From the NCBI GenBank assembly GCA_049890215.1, contig JBMHBX010000032.1, positions 1 to 64,000 on the forward strand: a stretch of 64,000 bases of DNA. Reading direction: 5' to 3'. Origin of the DNA: UBA685 sp049890215. Lineage in GTDB: Bacteria > Pseudomonadota > Alphaproteobacteria > Puniceispirillales > Puniceispirillaceae. The notes below the pieces were generated by a model. It was not told the origin of the DNA. It saw only the letters and a program-made list of their open reading frames with translations, and ran no database searches. Below are positions 53,011-60,908 of the stretch, one piece after another (positions within the stretch are counted from its first letter, which is position 1; every line of letters starts with the position of its first letter). The position numbers were made by a program, and so were the translations under genes.

Positions 53011-54240
53011 GTGAAAAAGACAATTCTGATCATTGGCACCTACGATACCAAAGATGATGAACTAGCCTTTCTTGAACAGGTAATCACCGGGCAAGGCGGC
53101 GGCGTTATCACAATGGATGTATCTGTGCTTGGCAATCCATCGCGGCCAACTAATTATTCAAAAGCAGATGTTGCCTCGAAAGCCGGCAGTTCGATCGAAT
53201 TGGCGCGTTCTGCGGGTGATGAAAACCAAGCCATGCAAATTATGGCGCGTGGTGCAAGCTTGCTTGCGTCAGAAATATATCTTGAAAATGCGTTTGATGG
53301 CATGATTGCGCTTGGCGGCACAATGGGTACTGATTTGGCACTTGATGTTGCCTCGGCTCTGCCACTTGGGGTGCCAAAATATATTGTCTCAACAGTGTCC
53401 TTTTCACCACTTATTCCAGCTGACAGACTGCCTGCTGATACACAGATGATTTTATGGGCTGGTGGTCTTTACGGTTTGAATGCCATCTGTAAGGCCTCCT
53501 TATCACAAGCTGCCGGCGCGGTTTTGGGCGCAGCGCGCGCTGTCCAAAAGCCGGACAGAGATAGGCCCATTATTGGTATGATGTCTCTTGGTACGTCAGC
53601 ATTAAAATATGTTGTTCCCCTGAAGCCAGCGCTAGAAAAACGGGGGTTTGAAGTGGCGGTTTTTCATGCAACAGGGATGGGAGGACGCGCATTTGAAAGC
53701 CTTGCAAGGCAAGGTGCTTTTGCCTGCGTTTTTGACTTCTGCACTCAGGAGTTAGGCAATCATGTGAATGGCTCAAATATAACTGCCGGTGCAGACCGGC
53801 TTACGAATGCAGGGTTAAATGGCACGCCTCAAATAGTTGCGCCTGGCTGTTATGATCTGGTGGATGTTGTAGGATGGCAGCCAATTGATGAAAAATGGAC
53901 TAATCATCTAACCCATGCCCATAATCGCCTTATCACTTCCATTGTTTTGGAAAGTGATGATATGCCCCTTATTGCCAAAGCGCATTGTGACCAACTTGCC
54001 AAAGCAACCGGACCGGTCAGTCTGTTATTGCCTACGCATGGTTTAGGCGAATGGGATCGCGAAGGAGCGGATTTGCACAATTCAGAACGCCTTGCGCGAT
54101 TTATTGACGAGATAACATTAGCGCTACCAGATAATGTTGAGGCGCATTATCTTGATTGCCATATAAATGACTCTGCGTTTGCAGACAAAGCTTTAGAGAT
54201 ATTTGACAGTTGGTGCGCAGACGGAACCATAGATAAATAA
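53011..54240 (+). CDS. Tm-1-like (UPF0261) ATP-binding protein
   Basis: A 409-residue UPF0261 protein with GTG start (53011). The family start TILIIGTYDTKDDELAFLEQVI, the central GTMGTDLALDVASALPLGVPKYIVST, and TQELGNHVNGSNITAGADRLTNAG with GCYDLVDVVGW are clear. The family is related to the N-terminal domain of tomato Tm-1; its bacterial role is unknown. It is commonly next to a TIM-barrel (phosphoenolpyruvate-hydrolase-like) gene; that partner is absent here, and a PLP decarboxylase follows instead. Confidence 0.92.
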   Translation: MKKTILIIGTYDTKDDELAFLEQVITGQGGGVITMDVSVLGNPSRPTNYSKADVASKAGSSIELARSAGDENQAMQIMARGASLLASEIYLENAFDGMIALGGTMGTDLALDVASALPLGVPKYIVSTVSFSPLIPADRLPADTQMILWAGGLYGLNAICKASLSQAAGAVLGAARAVQKPDRDRPIIGMMSLGTSALKYVVPLKPALEKRGFEVAVFHATGMGGRAFESLARQGAFACVFDFCTQELGNHVNGSNITAGADRLTNAGLNGTPQIVAPGCYDLVDVVGWQPIDEKWTNHLTHAHNRLITSIVLESDDMPLIAKAHCDQLAKATGPVSLLLPTHGLGEWDREGADLHNSERLARFIDEITLALPDNVEAHYLDCHINDSAFADKALEIFDSWCADGTIDK

Positions 54241-54260
54241 ATTAAATAATGGAGGGCATC

Positions 54261-55658
54261 ATGAAGTGGGATGAATTTGCTGTATGGAGCAAGGTAATCG
54301 CAGATTGGGGCGCCACCTATCATAAAACCATTCGTGATTTACCTGTCAGAGCGCAAACCAAAAAGGGCATGATCGCCGCACAGATTGCCCCGTCTCCACC
54401 TACGACGCCTCATAATATGGCTGATATTATGCGCGATTTTGAACAAATAATTATGCCTGGCATGACCCATTGGCAACATCCGCGCTTTTTTGCTTATTTC
54501 CCTGCCAATGCTACGCCACCCTCCATGTTGGCAGAACAGCTTACCAACACCGTTGCCGCACAATGCATGTTATGGCAAACATCACCGGCCGCAACAGAGT
54601 TAGAAGAAGTTATGATTGATTGGCTTCGTCAAGCGCTTGGCCTAAAGGAAGGCTTTACAGGCGTCATTCAAGATTCAGCCTCCTCTGCTACCTTGTCTGC
54701 CATATTAACGATGCGCGAGCGTGCCATAAATTATACTGGTAATAGTGATGGTCTCTCAGAAAAGGGAAACATACGAATTTACGGCTCAGAACAGATGCAC
54801 TCTTCGATTGACAGAGCTTGTTGGGTCGCTGGCATAGGGCAAAATAATCTTATCAAAATCCCTGTATCTGGACGGGATTACGCAATGGATAGCGGCGCCC
54901 TTGAACAAGCAATCATCGATGATATAGCAAATGGCCACAAGCCCGCTGGCATTGTTGCCATTACCGGCGGCACCACTATCGGGGCGTGTGATGATTTAGC
55001 CTCTGTTGTGGAAGTGGCCAAAAAATATGGACTTTACACTCATCTTGATGCCGCATGGGCAGGGTCTGCTATGATATGCCCCGAATATAGAGAGCGCTTT
55101 TGGCAAGGCGTTGATGGCTTTGATAGCATTGTGTTTAACCCTCATAAATGGCTTGGCGCACAATTGGACTGCTCTGTCCAATTCCTGGCCTCAGCAGAGC
55201 CACAATTAAACGCGCTGAAAATTGAACCAGAATATTTGAAAACCACAGGTGACAGTTTCACAAATTTCTCTGAATGGACCATTTCCTTAGGGCGGCGATT
55301 TCGGGCGTTGAAAATATGGATTTTGCTGCGCGCTTATGGTTTGGACGAGTTACAAAACCGGATCCGCAATCATGTAAAATGGGCCGAAGAATTATCTGAG
55401 ATCATAGGCCAAATGGATGGCTTTCACATCTCAAGCGCACCGATGTTGAGCCTGTTTTCTTTCCGTTGTGAAGGCGATGACGACACGCAGCAGCGCCTTG
55501 TAGATGCAATCAATGATGATGGCAGGCTATATGTTACGCAAGGCGCATTTCAGGGACAAAAAATCATCCGCATTCAAATTGGTCAATTCGATACCACCTA
55601 TGAGGATGTTATGCTTGTGCCAGTTGTCTTAAAAGAGCACTTTGCCTTACTAAGGTAA
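54261..55658 (+). CDS. Group II PLP-dependent decarboxylase (AADC-like)
   Basis: A 465-residue decarboxylase started at ATG 54261, which has GGAGG seven bases upstream; ATG 54249 has none. The aromatic-L-amino-acid-decarboxylase plan is evident: THWQHPRFFAYFPANATPPSMLAEQL, His180 (SEQMHSSIDRA), Asp263 (THLDAAWAG) and PLP Lys296 (NPHKWLG). It would make an amine from an amino acid, possibly the amine used by the nearby ligase. It is 20 bp after the Tm-1-like gene. Confidence 0.92.
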   Translation: MKWDEFAVWSKVIADWGATYHKTIRDLPVRAQTKKGMIAAQIAPSPPTTPHNMADIMRDFEQIIMPGMTHWQHPRFFAYFPANATPPSMLAEQLTNTVAAQCMLWQTSPAATELEEVMIDWLRQALGLKEGFTGVIQDSASSATLSAILTMRERAINYTGNSDGLSEKGNIRIYGSEQMHSSIDRACWVAGIGQNNLIKIPVSGRDYAMDSGALEQAIIDDIANGHKPAGIVAITGGTTIGACDDLASVVEVAKKYGLYTHLDAAWAGSAMICPEYRERFWQGVDGFDSIVFNPHKWLGAQLDCSVQFLASAEPQLNALKIEPEYLKTTGDSFTNFSEWTISLGRRFRALKIWILLRAYGLDELQNRIRNHVKWAEELSEIIGQMDGFHISSAPMLSLFSFRCEGDDDTQQRLVDAINDDGRLYVTQGAFQGQKIIRIQIGQFDTTYEDVMLVPVVLKEHFALLR

Positions 55659-55800
55659 AATTTTGGACTTCAATGTGTCTGACCACTCGATTATGCTCTT
55701 CGTGAGCTGATGACGAATATAGACAGTAAGGGTTATCGAGACGTCCAAACTGCGCCGAACGCTGATAGTTGAAACAAGGGCGTATTTAGGCAGCGAAACA

Positions 55801-56640
55801 TTAATCAATGTAATTATCAGCGCGCAAGCCAGCTCTTTGAAGGTGAACAGGCAGGACACGGCCATAAAGCTGTTTTGTGCGCTCTGGTGAGCCCACCATA
55901 TCAGGCTCTTCGACATATGAGAAAATAGCCACATGGCGCGGTGTTTTGCCACGTAAAGGCGAGACACGATGCAGCGAATATCGCCCTTTGAATAATTGCA
56001 AATCCCCTGCCTCTAGCGCAAGGCGGTGGATTTTATCAGATGTGCCTGCCAGTACCTTTTTCACCTCATCAAAATTCTCACCCCCACGCCGGATATTTGG
56101 GGCATATTCAAATATGCCACCTTCATCTGCATTTTGTATCGCCAGAGTGATGGTAAAATTATTGGTATCATAATGCCATGGAAAGCCTTCTCCCTCATCC
56201 GCAGTATTCACTATCACATCTGCGAGCGGATCTGCATAGCGATAGAATTTCTCTTGGCATAAGCAGGTTTTAATAAAGGGGTCAAACGCCGGAAAATCAT
56301 GAATAGTGCGTAATGTGCCTGACTTTTGAAAATGATCTGCGGGGATAAAGGCGTTTGATCTGTCAAAAAATTGTCGCCTTGGATCATCCACAGGCAAGGT
56401 GGGGTCATCTTTTGTAAAATAGGGGGTGGTGCGACTAAAAGATCGGTGCGCTAGATGCGCAACATTATCAGCTTCTTTTGTGAGCAGGGAGATGGCATGC
56501 GGTGTTAAAAAACCTTTTAATACAGCGCACCCCACATCATCAAGCTGGGCTTGAATATCTGCGATAAGAGCTTGTTTTTCTGGCCCTTCTTGGTCAATGG
56601 GATAGCGACCAAGGTCAATTAACTTTGCCATATCTCTCAT
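55801..56640 (-). CDS. 2-oxoglutarate-Fe(II) oxygenase, BesD/HalD-like
   Basis: A 279-residue oxygenase with iron ligands His156, Asp158 (PWHYDTNNFTITL) and His224 (RYSLHRVSP) and Arg235 for 2-oxoglutarate. Blocks such as GGIFEYAPNIRR, GDLQLFKGRYSLHRV and the C-terminal LYGRVLP recall the BesD/HalD-like family, whose halogenases have Gly in place of the Asp. The Asp here points to a hydroxylase of a free amino acid. ATG 56640 has a G-run eight bases upstream. It converges on the decarboxylase. Confidence 0.8.
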   Translation of the reverse strand: MRDMAKLIDLGRYPIDQEGPEKQALIADIQAQLDDVGCAVLKGFLTPHAISLLTKEADNVAHLAHRSFSRTTPYFTKDDPTLPVDDPRRQFFDRSNAFIPADHFQKSGTLRTIHDFPAFDPFIKTCLCQEKFYRYADPLADVIVNTADEGEGFPWHYDTNNFTITLAIQNADEGGIFEYAPNIRRGGENFDEVKKVLAGTSDKIHRLALEAGDLQLFKGRYSLHRVSPLRGKTPRHVAIFSYVEEPDMVGSPERTKQLYGRVLPVHLQRAGLRADNYID

Positions 56641-56841
56641 CTTGCCATTCCCCCCGTTCTTTGAAAATTATATTGCTAGCTTTTCAAAAAGGCAGTGGGC
56701 TTGTCTAGCAAAAAAGGGGCTGTGAGCCGGCATGGCATAACAGGTGCCATTATTGCCCCTGGTAAGACTTTTCTATCAAGGGGTATATGCATTGAGATAG
56801 TTTCCTGATAGAGACTAGCTATCTAAATTAGTTATTAAATA

Positions 56842-57627
56842 ATGATCTGGAAAGCTGGAATGAGCCCTTTCGTTAAAACCATAGAGTTATCTTTATTTCA
56901 GCAAGCACTCTATAAATTATTCCCCGGTCTGAAAAACCTGTTGATCAAATGGTTCGGAATTGACGCATGTGATTCCATCTTTGCTGGCCAAATTCTGTTT
57001 CCTAGAAACAACAGTTTCATGGATAGGAAATTCCTATTAAATCTCTCTGCAGGGAATGTTGAGAAAGAAGAAATAAAGCTATGTATGAAGCACCTCAAAA
57101 CAAACAGCAGAATTGTTGAAATTGGTTCAGGTTTGGGTATAGCGGCAAGCATCATTAACAGAGCAAAAAACCCAGAATTCCATATTTGTTTCGAAGTCAA
57201 TCCATTAGCCAGAGAATATTGTGAGGAGCTATTTCAATTTAACAACTTAGAAATAGCCACCGTGGGAAAGGCGCTGGGTAGTGGGCAGACAACAAAATTC
57301 TATCAGTGTAAAGACTATGTAAAAAGTAGTTTCACTCCGCCCGCTGCGGATGTTCCCCATGTTGCTGTGATTGTTGAGACGACCTCAATATCCAACATCA
57401 TTCATGAGTATAAACCAAATGTATTGATATGTGATATTGAAGGTGCTGAAGCTGATTTCATTACACCAGCTGAATTAACAGGCATTCAAAGTGTTATGAT
57501 GGAGTTGCACCCAAAAATCTATGGTATTGAAATGCAGAATGAAATTATGAAAAGATTTATCTCCGCAGGTTTCAAAGTAGTCGAAAAAATCGAAGATTGT
57601 GTATTTTTTCAAAGAAAAAAAATTTAA
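56842..57627 (+). CDS. FkbM-family methyltransferase
   Basis: A 261-residue SAM-dependent methyltransferase: IVEIGSGLGIAASIINRA (SAM loop), FEVNPLAREYCEELF, and DIEGAEADFI (the FkbM DxEGxE block). FkbM enzymes methylate hydroxyls of polyketides or sugars. ATG 56842 or ATG 56860 may be used. The gene is richer in A/T than its neighbours by eye and lies alone next to a tRNA gene, which suggests acquisition. The 200 bp upstream (56641-56841) holds nothing recognised. Confidence 0.82.
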   Translation: MIWKAGMSPFVKTIELSLFQQALYKLFPGLKNLLIKWFGIDACDSIFAGQILFPRNNSFMDRKFLLNLSAGNVEKEEIKLCMKHLKTNSRIVEIGSGLGIAASIINRAKNPEFHICFEVNPLAREYCEELFQFNNLEIATVGKALGSGQTTKFYQCKDYVKSSFTPPAADVPHVAVIVETTSISNIIHEYKPNVLICDIEGAEADFITPAELTGIQSVMMELHPKIYGIEMQNEIMKRFISAGFKVVEKIEDCVFFQRKKI

Positions 57628-57696
57628 TGCGTAGCATGGATAAAGAAGGCCATGTGTTACAGGCGCTTAACTTACTATAAAGTATCTTGAAGAAGT

Positions 57697-57773
57697 GGCG
57701 CGCTCGGGAAGATTCGAACTCCCGACCCCCAGATTCGTAGTCTGGTGCTCTATCCAGCTGAGCTACGAGCGCG
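57697..57773 (-). tRNA. tRNA-Arg (anticodon ACG)
   Basis: A complete cloverleaf of 77 nt with encoded CCA: acceptor GCGCTCG/CGAGCGC, D-arm GCTCAGCTGGATAGAGC, anticodon arm CCAGA-CTACGAA-TCTGG with anticodon ACG (reads CGN Arg codons, usually after A-to-I change), variable loop, and T-arm GGGAG-TTCGAAT-CTTCC (one mismatch). It is transcribed on the minus strand. Confidence 0.98.
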
Positions 57774-57982
57774 TAATAGTGACGGAAAATGCTGTATAAC
57801 GTCAAAATCTTGGCGGACATTAGAGGATTGATAGCTTCTTGTCTAGCCTCTTTTTCAAGCCATTTTCGGGTTTATGAAAATTGGACAAGTGACGTTGAGG
57901 ATCATAGCAATGGTGACAGGATGCATTGATTGCTATAATAACTGAATGAATTAGTCATTTATGCGATAGGGTGTCACAAATA

Positions 57983-58462
57983 ATGAGCGCTAACAGCAAA
58001 TCATTCCCCGTAGGATGGGAAGAGCTTCACAGAACGTCTAAGGCATTGGCATGGCGTTTGTCTGAATTAGGGCCTTTTGATGGGATTGTTGCGGTGACGA
58101 GAGGCGGGCTTGTACCTGCTGCGATTGTTGCCCGTGAACTTGAGGTACGTGTGATTGAAACAGCATGTCTTGCCAGCTACCACAATAAAGACAAGGGAAA
58201 TGTGCAAATCCTAAAACCAGCTGACATGGCCAAAGATGGCAGCGGGTGGCTCATCATTGATGATTTGGTCGATACCGGTGATACAGCGCGTGAGTTACGC
58301 CGCATGATGCCAAAGGCACATTTTGCCACCGTTTATGCAAAGCCGGCAGGAAGACCGCTTGTTGATACATTTGTAACAGAGGTCTCACAAGATACCTGGA
58401 TTTATTTTCCCTGGGATTTGGATTTGCAACCATCACAACCAATCGCAACGCAGAAAGCCTAG
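57983..58462 (+). CDS. gpt: Xanthine phosphoribosyltransferase
   Basis: About 159 residues from ATG 57983 (GTG 57971 would add four). A type I phosphoribosyltransferase with the PRPP loop LIIDDLVDTGDTARELRR and the GIVAVTRGGLVPAAIVAREL block. The YFPWDL end (WIYFPWDLD) is typical of Gpt, which converts xanthine and guanine to nucleotides. It overlaps the convergent histidine kinase by four bases at the stop codons. Confidence 0.94.
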   Translation: MSANSKSFPVGWEELHRTSKALAWRLSELGPFDGIVAVTRGGLVPAAIVARELEVRVIETACLASYHNKDKGNVQILKPADMAKDGSGWLIIDDLVDTGDTARELRRMMPKAHFATVYAKPAGRPLVDTFVTEVSQDTWIYFPWDLDLQPSQPIATQKA

Positions 58463-59736
58463 CCAGACTGGTTTATCCAATCAACAGGCACAGACAGACG
58501 GAACTCAGAGCCATGTTCAGATGTGCGCGATAGTCTTAAATCGCCACCCATCGCCAAGGCGAGATCTTTGGCGATAGCCAACCCCAGGCCAGTGTTGCTT
58601 TTGTGCCCTGAATAAAATGCTGAAAATAGGTGTGGCTTTAGCATCTTATCAATGCCAGGACCATTGTCGGAGATATCGATTACGCCCAAATGGCCGGCAC
58701 GCCAGATATCGATTGTCATGGCAGAGGCGCCGGCACTTTTAGCATTGCGTGCCAGATTCAACAAAAGCCGATAAAGGGTATTTGGCATACCATTGATTGT
58801 GTCTGCCCCTTGGATAGCAATTTCTAATTTTGTATCATGCGCAAGATTATCTGCCATTTCTGTTAGCAGAAATATCATGCGGTTTTCTGTTTTGGCCTCA
58901 GTAAGATAATCCATCATATTCTGCGTCATGGACGCAGCATCAGAGATAGCACGTTCAATATGAGGCGCTATACGTTTGATTTTTGGATCATCAGAGGCGC
59001 TGAGCCGGTCTGTAACGAGTGTGGCGCTGACCAAGATGTTACGTAAATCATGATTGATTTTGGCAGTTGCCTCCCCGATATCTGCAAGGCGCTCTTTATG
59101 ACGCAAGGCGCGGCGGACATCTTCTGTCAGGCTTGTAAATGCCTTGGCAATTTCATGAATTTCCCCCACCGAATCTGATGTTTCCACAGGTTCCATGATA
59201 ATTGTTGGATCAGCGGCGAATTCCTCAATTCGAGCTGTAATTTGTGTCAGCGGTTTCACGAATTTTTGGCGCAAAAACAAGTAAAGAGGTGCAATGATCA
59301 AAAGCGCAATGATGAGTGTCAGAGCTAATATGCGCAGTGCAAAACTCTGGAGTTCATCACGAATAAGCTCTGTTGACCAAGAGGCTTTAAACGAGCTGTC
59401 ACGCCTTGAATCAAACACCATAACATGGTCTGGACCACCACCATTAATGATGGCAAAGGTAAGTCCAATATGCCATAGGGGTGCTCTGGCCAAATCAAAA
59501 TCCGTTCCTTGTGTCTCTTGCACACCAAATCTGATTTCTGTGCCATCAGAATCGCGGAAGCAAATAAATTCCGGTCTATGAAATGGGGTCATTGAGCGGT
59601 TGCTACTATTCTCATAAGCAATTGATAAGGCCGAGAAATCTGTTTCACCACTCTTTTCAAATTGGATAACAAAATGCTGCCATTGCGTTTCAAACCACCG
59701 ATATTGGAATTGTGCCGCAGATGGCAGGAAAATCAC
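58459..59736 (-). CDS. Orphan sensor histidine kinase, 5' end uncertain or frameshifted
   Basis: At least 425 residues: a periplasmic sensor part, a membrane helix (about 135-155), HAMP-like linker, phosphoacceptor His229 in KINHDLRNIL, and a GHKL ATPase domain (DISDNGPGI, GLGLAIAKDLALAMGG). The GTG at 59736 falls inside a hydrophobic segment. The same frame continues upstream to a stop at 59839 and encodes the rest of an N-terminal membrane helix (NLVALCLIVAEI) without ATG, GTG or TTG. An ATG at 59804 is in another frame (MTKTKLTRQ). A frameshift or rare start is likely. No response regulator is adjacent. Confidence 0.85.
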   Translation of the reverse strand: MIFLPSAAQFQYRWFETQWQHFVIQFEKSGETDFSALSIAYENSSNRSMTPFHRPEFICFRDSDGTEIRFGVQETQGTDFDLARAPLWHIGLTFAIINGGGPDHVMVFDSRRDSSFKASWSTELIRDELQSFALRILALTLIIALLIIAPLYLFLRQKFVKPLTQITARIEEFAADPTIIMEPVETSDSVGEIHEIAKAFTSLTEDVRRALRHKERLADIGEATAKINHDLRNILVSATLVTDRLSASDDPKIKRIAPHIERAISDAASMTQNMMDYLTEAKTENRMIFLLTEMADNLAHDTKLEIAIQGADTINGMPNTLYRLLLNLARNAKSAGASAMTIDIWRAGHLGVIDISDNGPGIDKMLKPHLFSAFYSGHKSNTGLGLAIAKDLALAMGGDLRLSRTSEHGSEFRLSVPVDWINQSG

Positions 59737-59976
59737 GATTTCAGCGACAATCAGGCATAAAGCTACGAGGTTACTATTTGTCTTGTGAGCTTTGTTTTTG
59801 TCATATTTTTTGGTCTTTTGCCCATTTTGACAGGCCGTTCAAACAGGCTTACCATGCTTGTTTTATGGTCATTTTCCTTATCTGATTAGATAATACTAAA
59901 GTATTAAAGAATTGTTAATTTTAATTATTTGTCTCAGGATTGGGTGACAGCCAGATGGCAGGGCGGCCCGGGTCCC

Positions 59977-60059
59977 ATAGTCAATACCCGGTTCACATGG
60001 TCAAAACCGGGGGTCGCATGGTTAAAACCGGGGGTCGCATGGTCAAAAAAAGCGTGGCT
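59977..60059 (+). repeat. Four tandem 21-bp repeats
   Basis: Units at 59977-59996 (degenerate, 20 bp), 59997-60017, 60018-60038 (one base different from the previous) and 60039-60059 (degenerate at its end). The unit starts ATGGTCAAAACC and ends GGGGGTCGC. The spacing is two DNA turns, so each copy faces the same side of the helix. The array ends 15 bp before a TTGACA. Confidence 0.9.
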
Positions 60060-60074
60060 ATGATGTAAAAGCAA

Positions 60075-60103
60075 TTGACACATAACCATCAGAGGCTTAA
60101 ACA
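60075..60103 (+). promoter_or_regulatory. Candidate rpmH promoter
   Basis: TTGACA at 60075-60080 is a perfect -35. A 17-bp spacer leads to TAAACA, a poor -10, which is common in alphaproteobacterial promoters. It lies about 50 bp upstream of the rpmH start and directly after the 21-bp repeats. Confidence 0.45.
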
Positions 60104-60153
60104 ACCTGACACGAATTTAATTTGTAACTTATTTTTGCGAAAGGAGCGTGACA

Positions 60154-60288
60154 ATGAAACGCACCTACCAACCAAGTGTTCTTGTCCGCAAACGCCGCCA
60201 TGGGTTCCGTTCACGCATGGCCACAGTCGGCGGTCGCCGCGTTATCCGCGCACGCCGCGCGAAAGGCAGAGCAAAGCTGTCTGCGTAA
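60154..60288 (+). CDS. rpmH: 50S ribosomal protein L34
   Basis: A 44-residue, very basic L34: MKRTYQPSVLVRKRRHGF, then RSRMATVGGRRVIRARRAKGR and KLSA. It matches the family from end to end. AAGGAG lies eight bases before ATG 60154. It begins the rpmH-rnpA-yidD-yidC series. Confidence 0.98.
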   Translation: MKRTYQPSVLVRKRRHGFRSRMATVGGRRVIRARRAKGRAKLSA

Positions 60289-60358
60289 AGACGCGCAAGG
60301 TCAGTATAGATATAAGAGCTCTGTCATCAGATGCTCTTTTGTCAATGACAGAAAAATA

Positions 60359-60397
60359 GGGCATTATCTTGTAAAAAAAGATAGGTGCCCTTTTTTT
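60359..60397 (+). terminator. Terminator or attenuator between rpmH and rnpA
   Basis: GGGCA (60359-60363) pairs with TGCCC (60386-60390), with an inner TATCTT/AAGATA stem, followed by seven T. Because rnpA is downstream on the same strand, it probably lowers rnpA expression relative to rpmH. Confidence 0.75.
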
Positions 60398-60512
60398 ATG
60401 GGCATTGTCCTCAAAAGTAAGAGGAAAGAGGATAGTTTAGATCTTTATGACCCGATGGCACAGGCGGCAATTTCAGGGCACATATCCGGGGCAAATATCC
60501 AGGGCATAGATA

Positions 60513-60869
60513 ATGACAAGTGTCACATTAAAAACCATCAAACAGCGATATGCTTTTTTGCGTCTTCGCGATAAGGGGCAAAAGCAGGTGACACGCTATT
60601 TCATCCTTCAGGCTTTTGACAGGGCTGATGATGGCTGCGCGCTTTATGGTCTGACCGCGTCAAAGAAAATTGGCAATGCGGTGCGCCGTAACAGAGCGCG
60701 CCGGCGCCTGCGCGCTTTGGTCCGTGTGCATTTGGCGCCAGTGGCGCAGCAAGGGTGGGATTATGGGCTGATTGCCCGTTATGATATGGCAGATGCGCCT
60801 TTTGATAAGGTGCAAGCTGCTTTTATCGCTGCGACAAAGGCAATTCATAGTCAGGCAGTTTTACGGTAG
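60513..60869 (+). CDS. rnpA: Ribonuclease P protein component
   Basis: A 118-residue basic protein with the RNase P signature KKIGNAVRRNRARRRLRALV (about residues 51-70), preceded by LKTIKQRYAFLRLR and FILQAF. It assists the RNase P RNA in maturing tRNA 5' ends. Start ATG 60513. It lies 224 bp after rpmH and 39 bp before yidD. Confidence 0.95.
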   Translation: MTSVTLKTIKQRYAFLRLRDKGQKQVTRYFILQAFDRADDGCALYGLTASKKIGNAVRRNRARRRLRALVRVHLAPVAQQGWDYGLIARYDMADAPFDKVQAAFIAATKAIHSQAVLR

Positions 60870-60908
60870 ATATGGTCTCTTATTCCTCAGATGAATAGGG
60901 TTTGATAA

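Larger units (their letters stand above)
59840..60153 (+). promoter_or_regulatory. Intergenic region upstream of rpmH
   Basis: 314 bp between the histidine kinase and rpmH. The first part is A/T-rich, then come four tandem 21-bp repeats (59977-60059) and a candidate promoter (60075-60103). A 37-codon open frame across the repeats (59955-60068) lacks a ribosome-binding site and is not called. AAGGAG before rpmH is at 60141-60146. Confidence 0.6.

Noticed and set aside
55801..56640. Halogenase
   Set aside because: The iron site is His-x-Asp; halogenases of this family have Gly or Ala at the Asp position.
57774..57982. tRNA-linked integrase or attachment repeat
   Set aside because: No integrase gene and no second copy of the tRNA 3' end were recognised in the window.
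59977..60059. CRISPR array
   Set aside because: Units are directly tandem with no spacers, and no cas genes are present.
59955..60068. 37-codon open frame with a seven-residue repeat (MVKTGGR)
   Set aside because: It arises from the 21-bp DNA repeats being a multiple of three; there is no ribosome-binding site. Reported as repeats instead.
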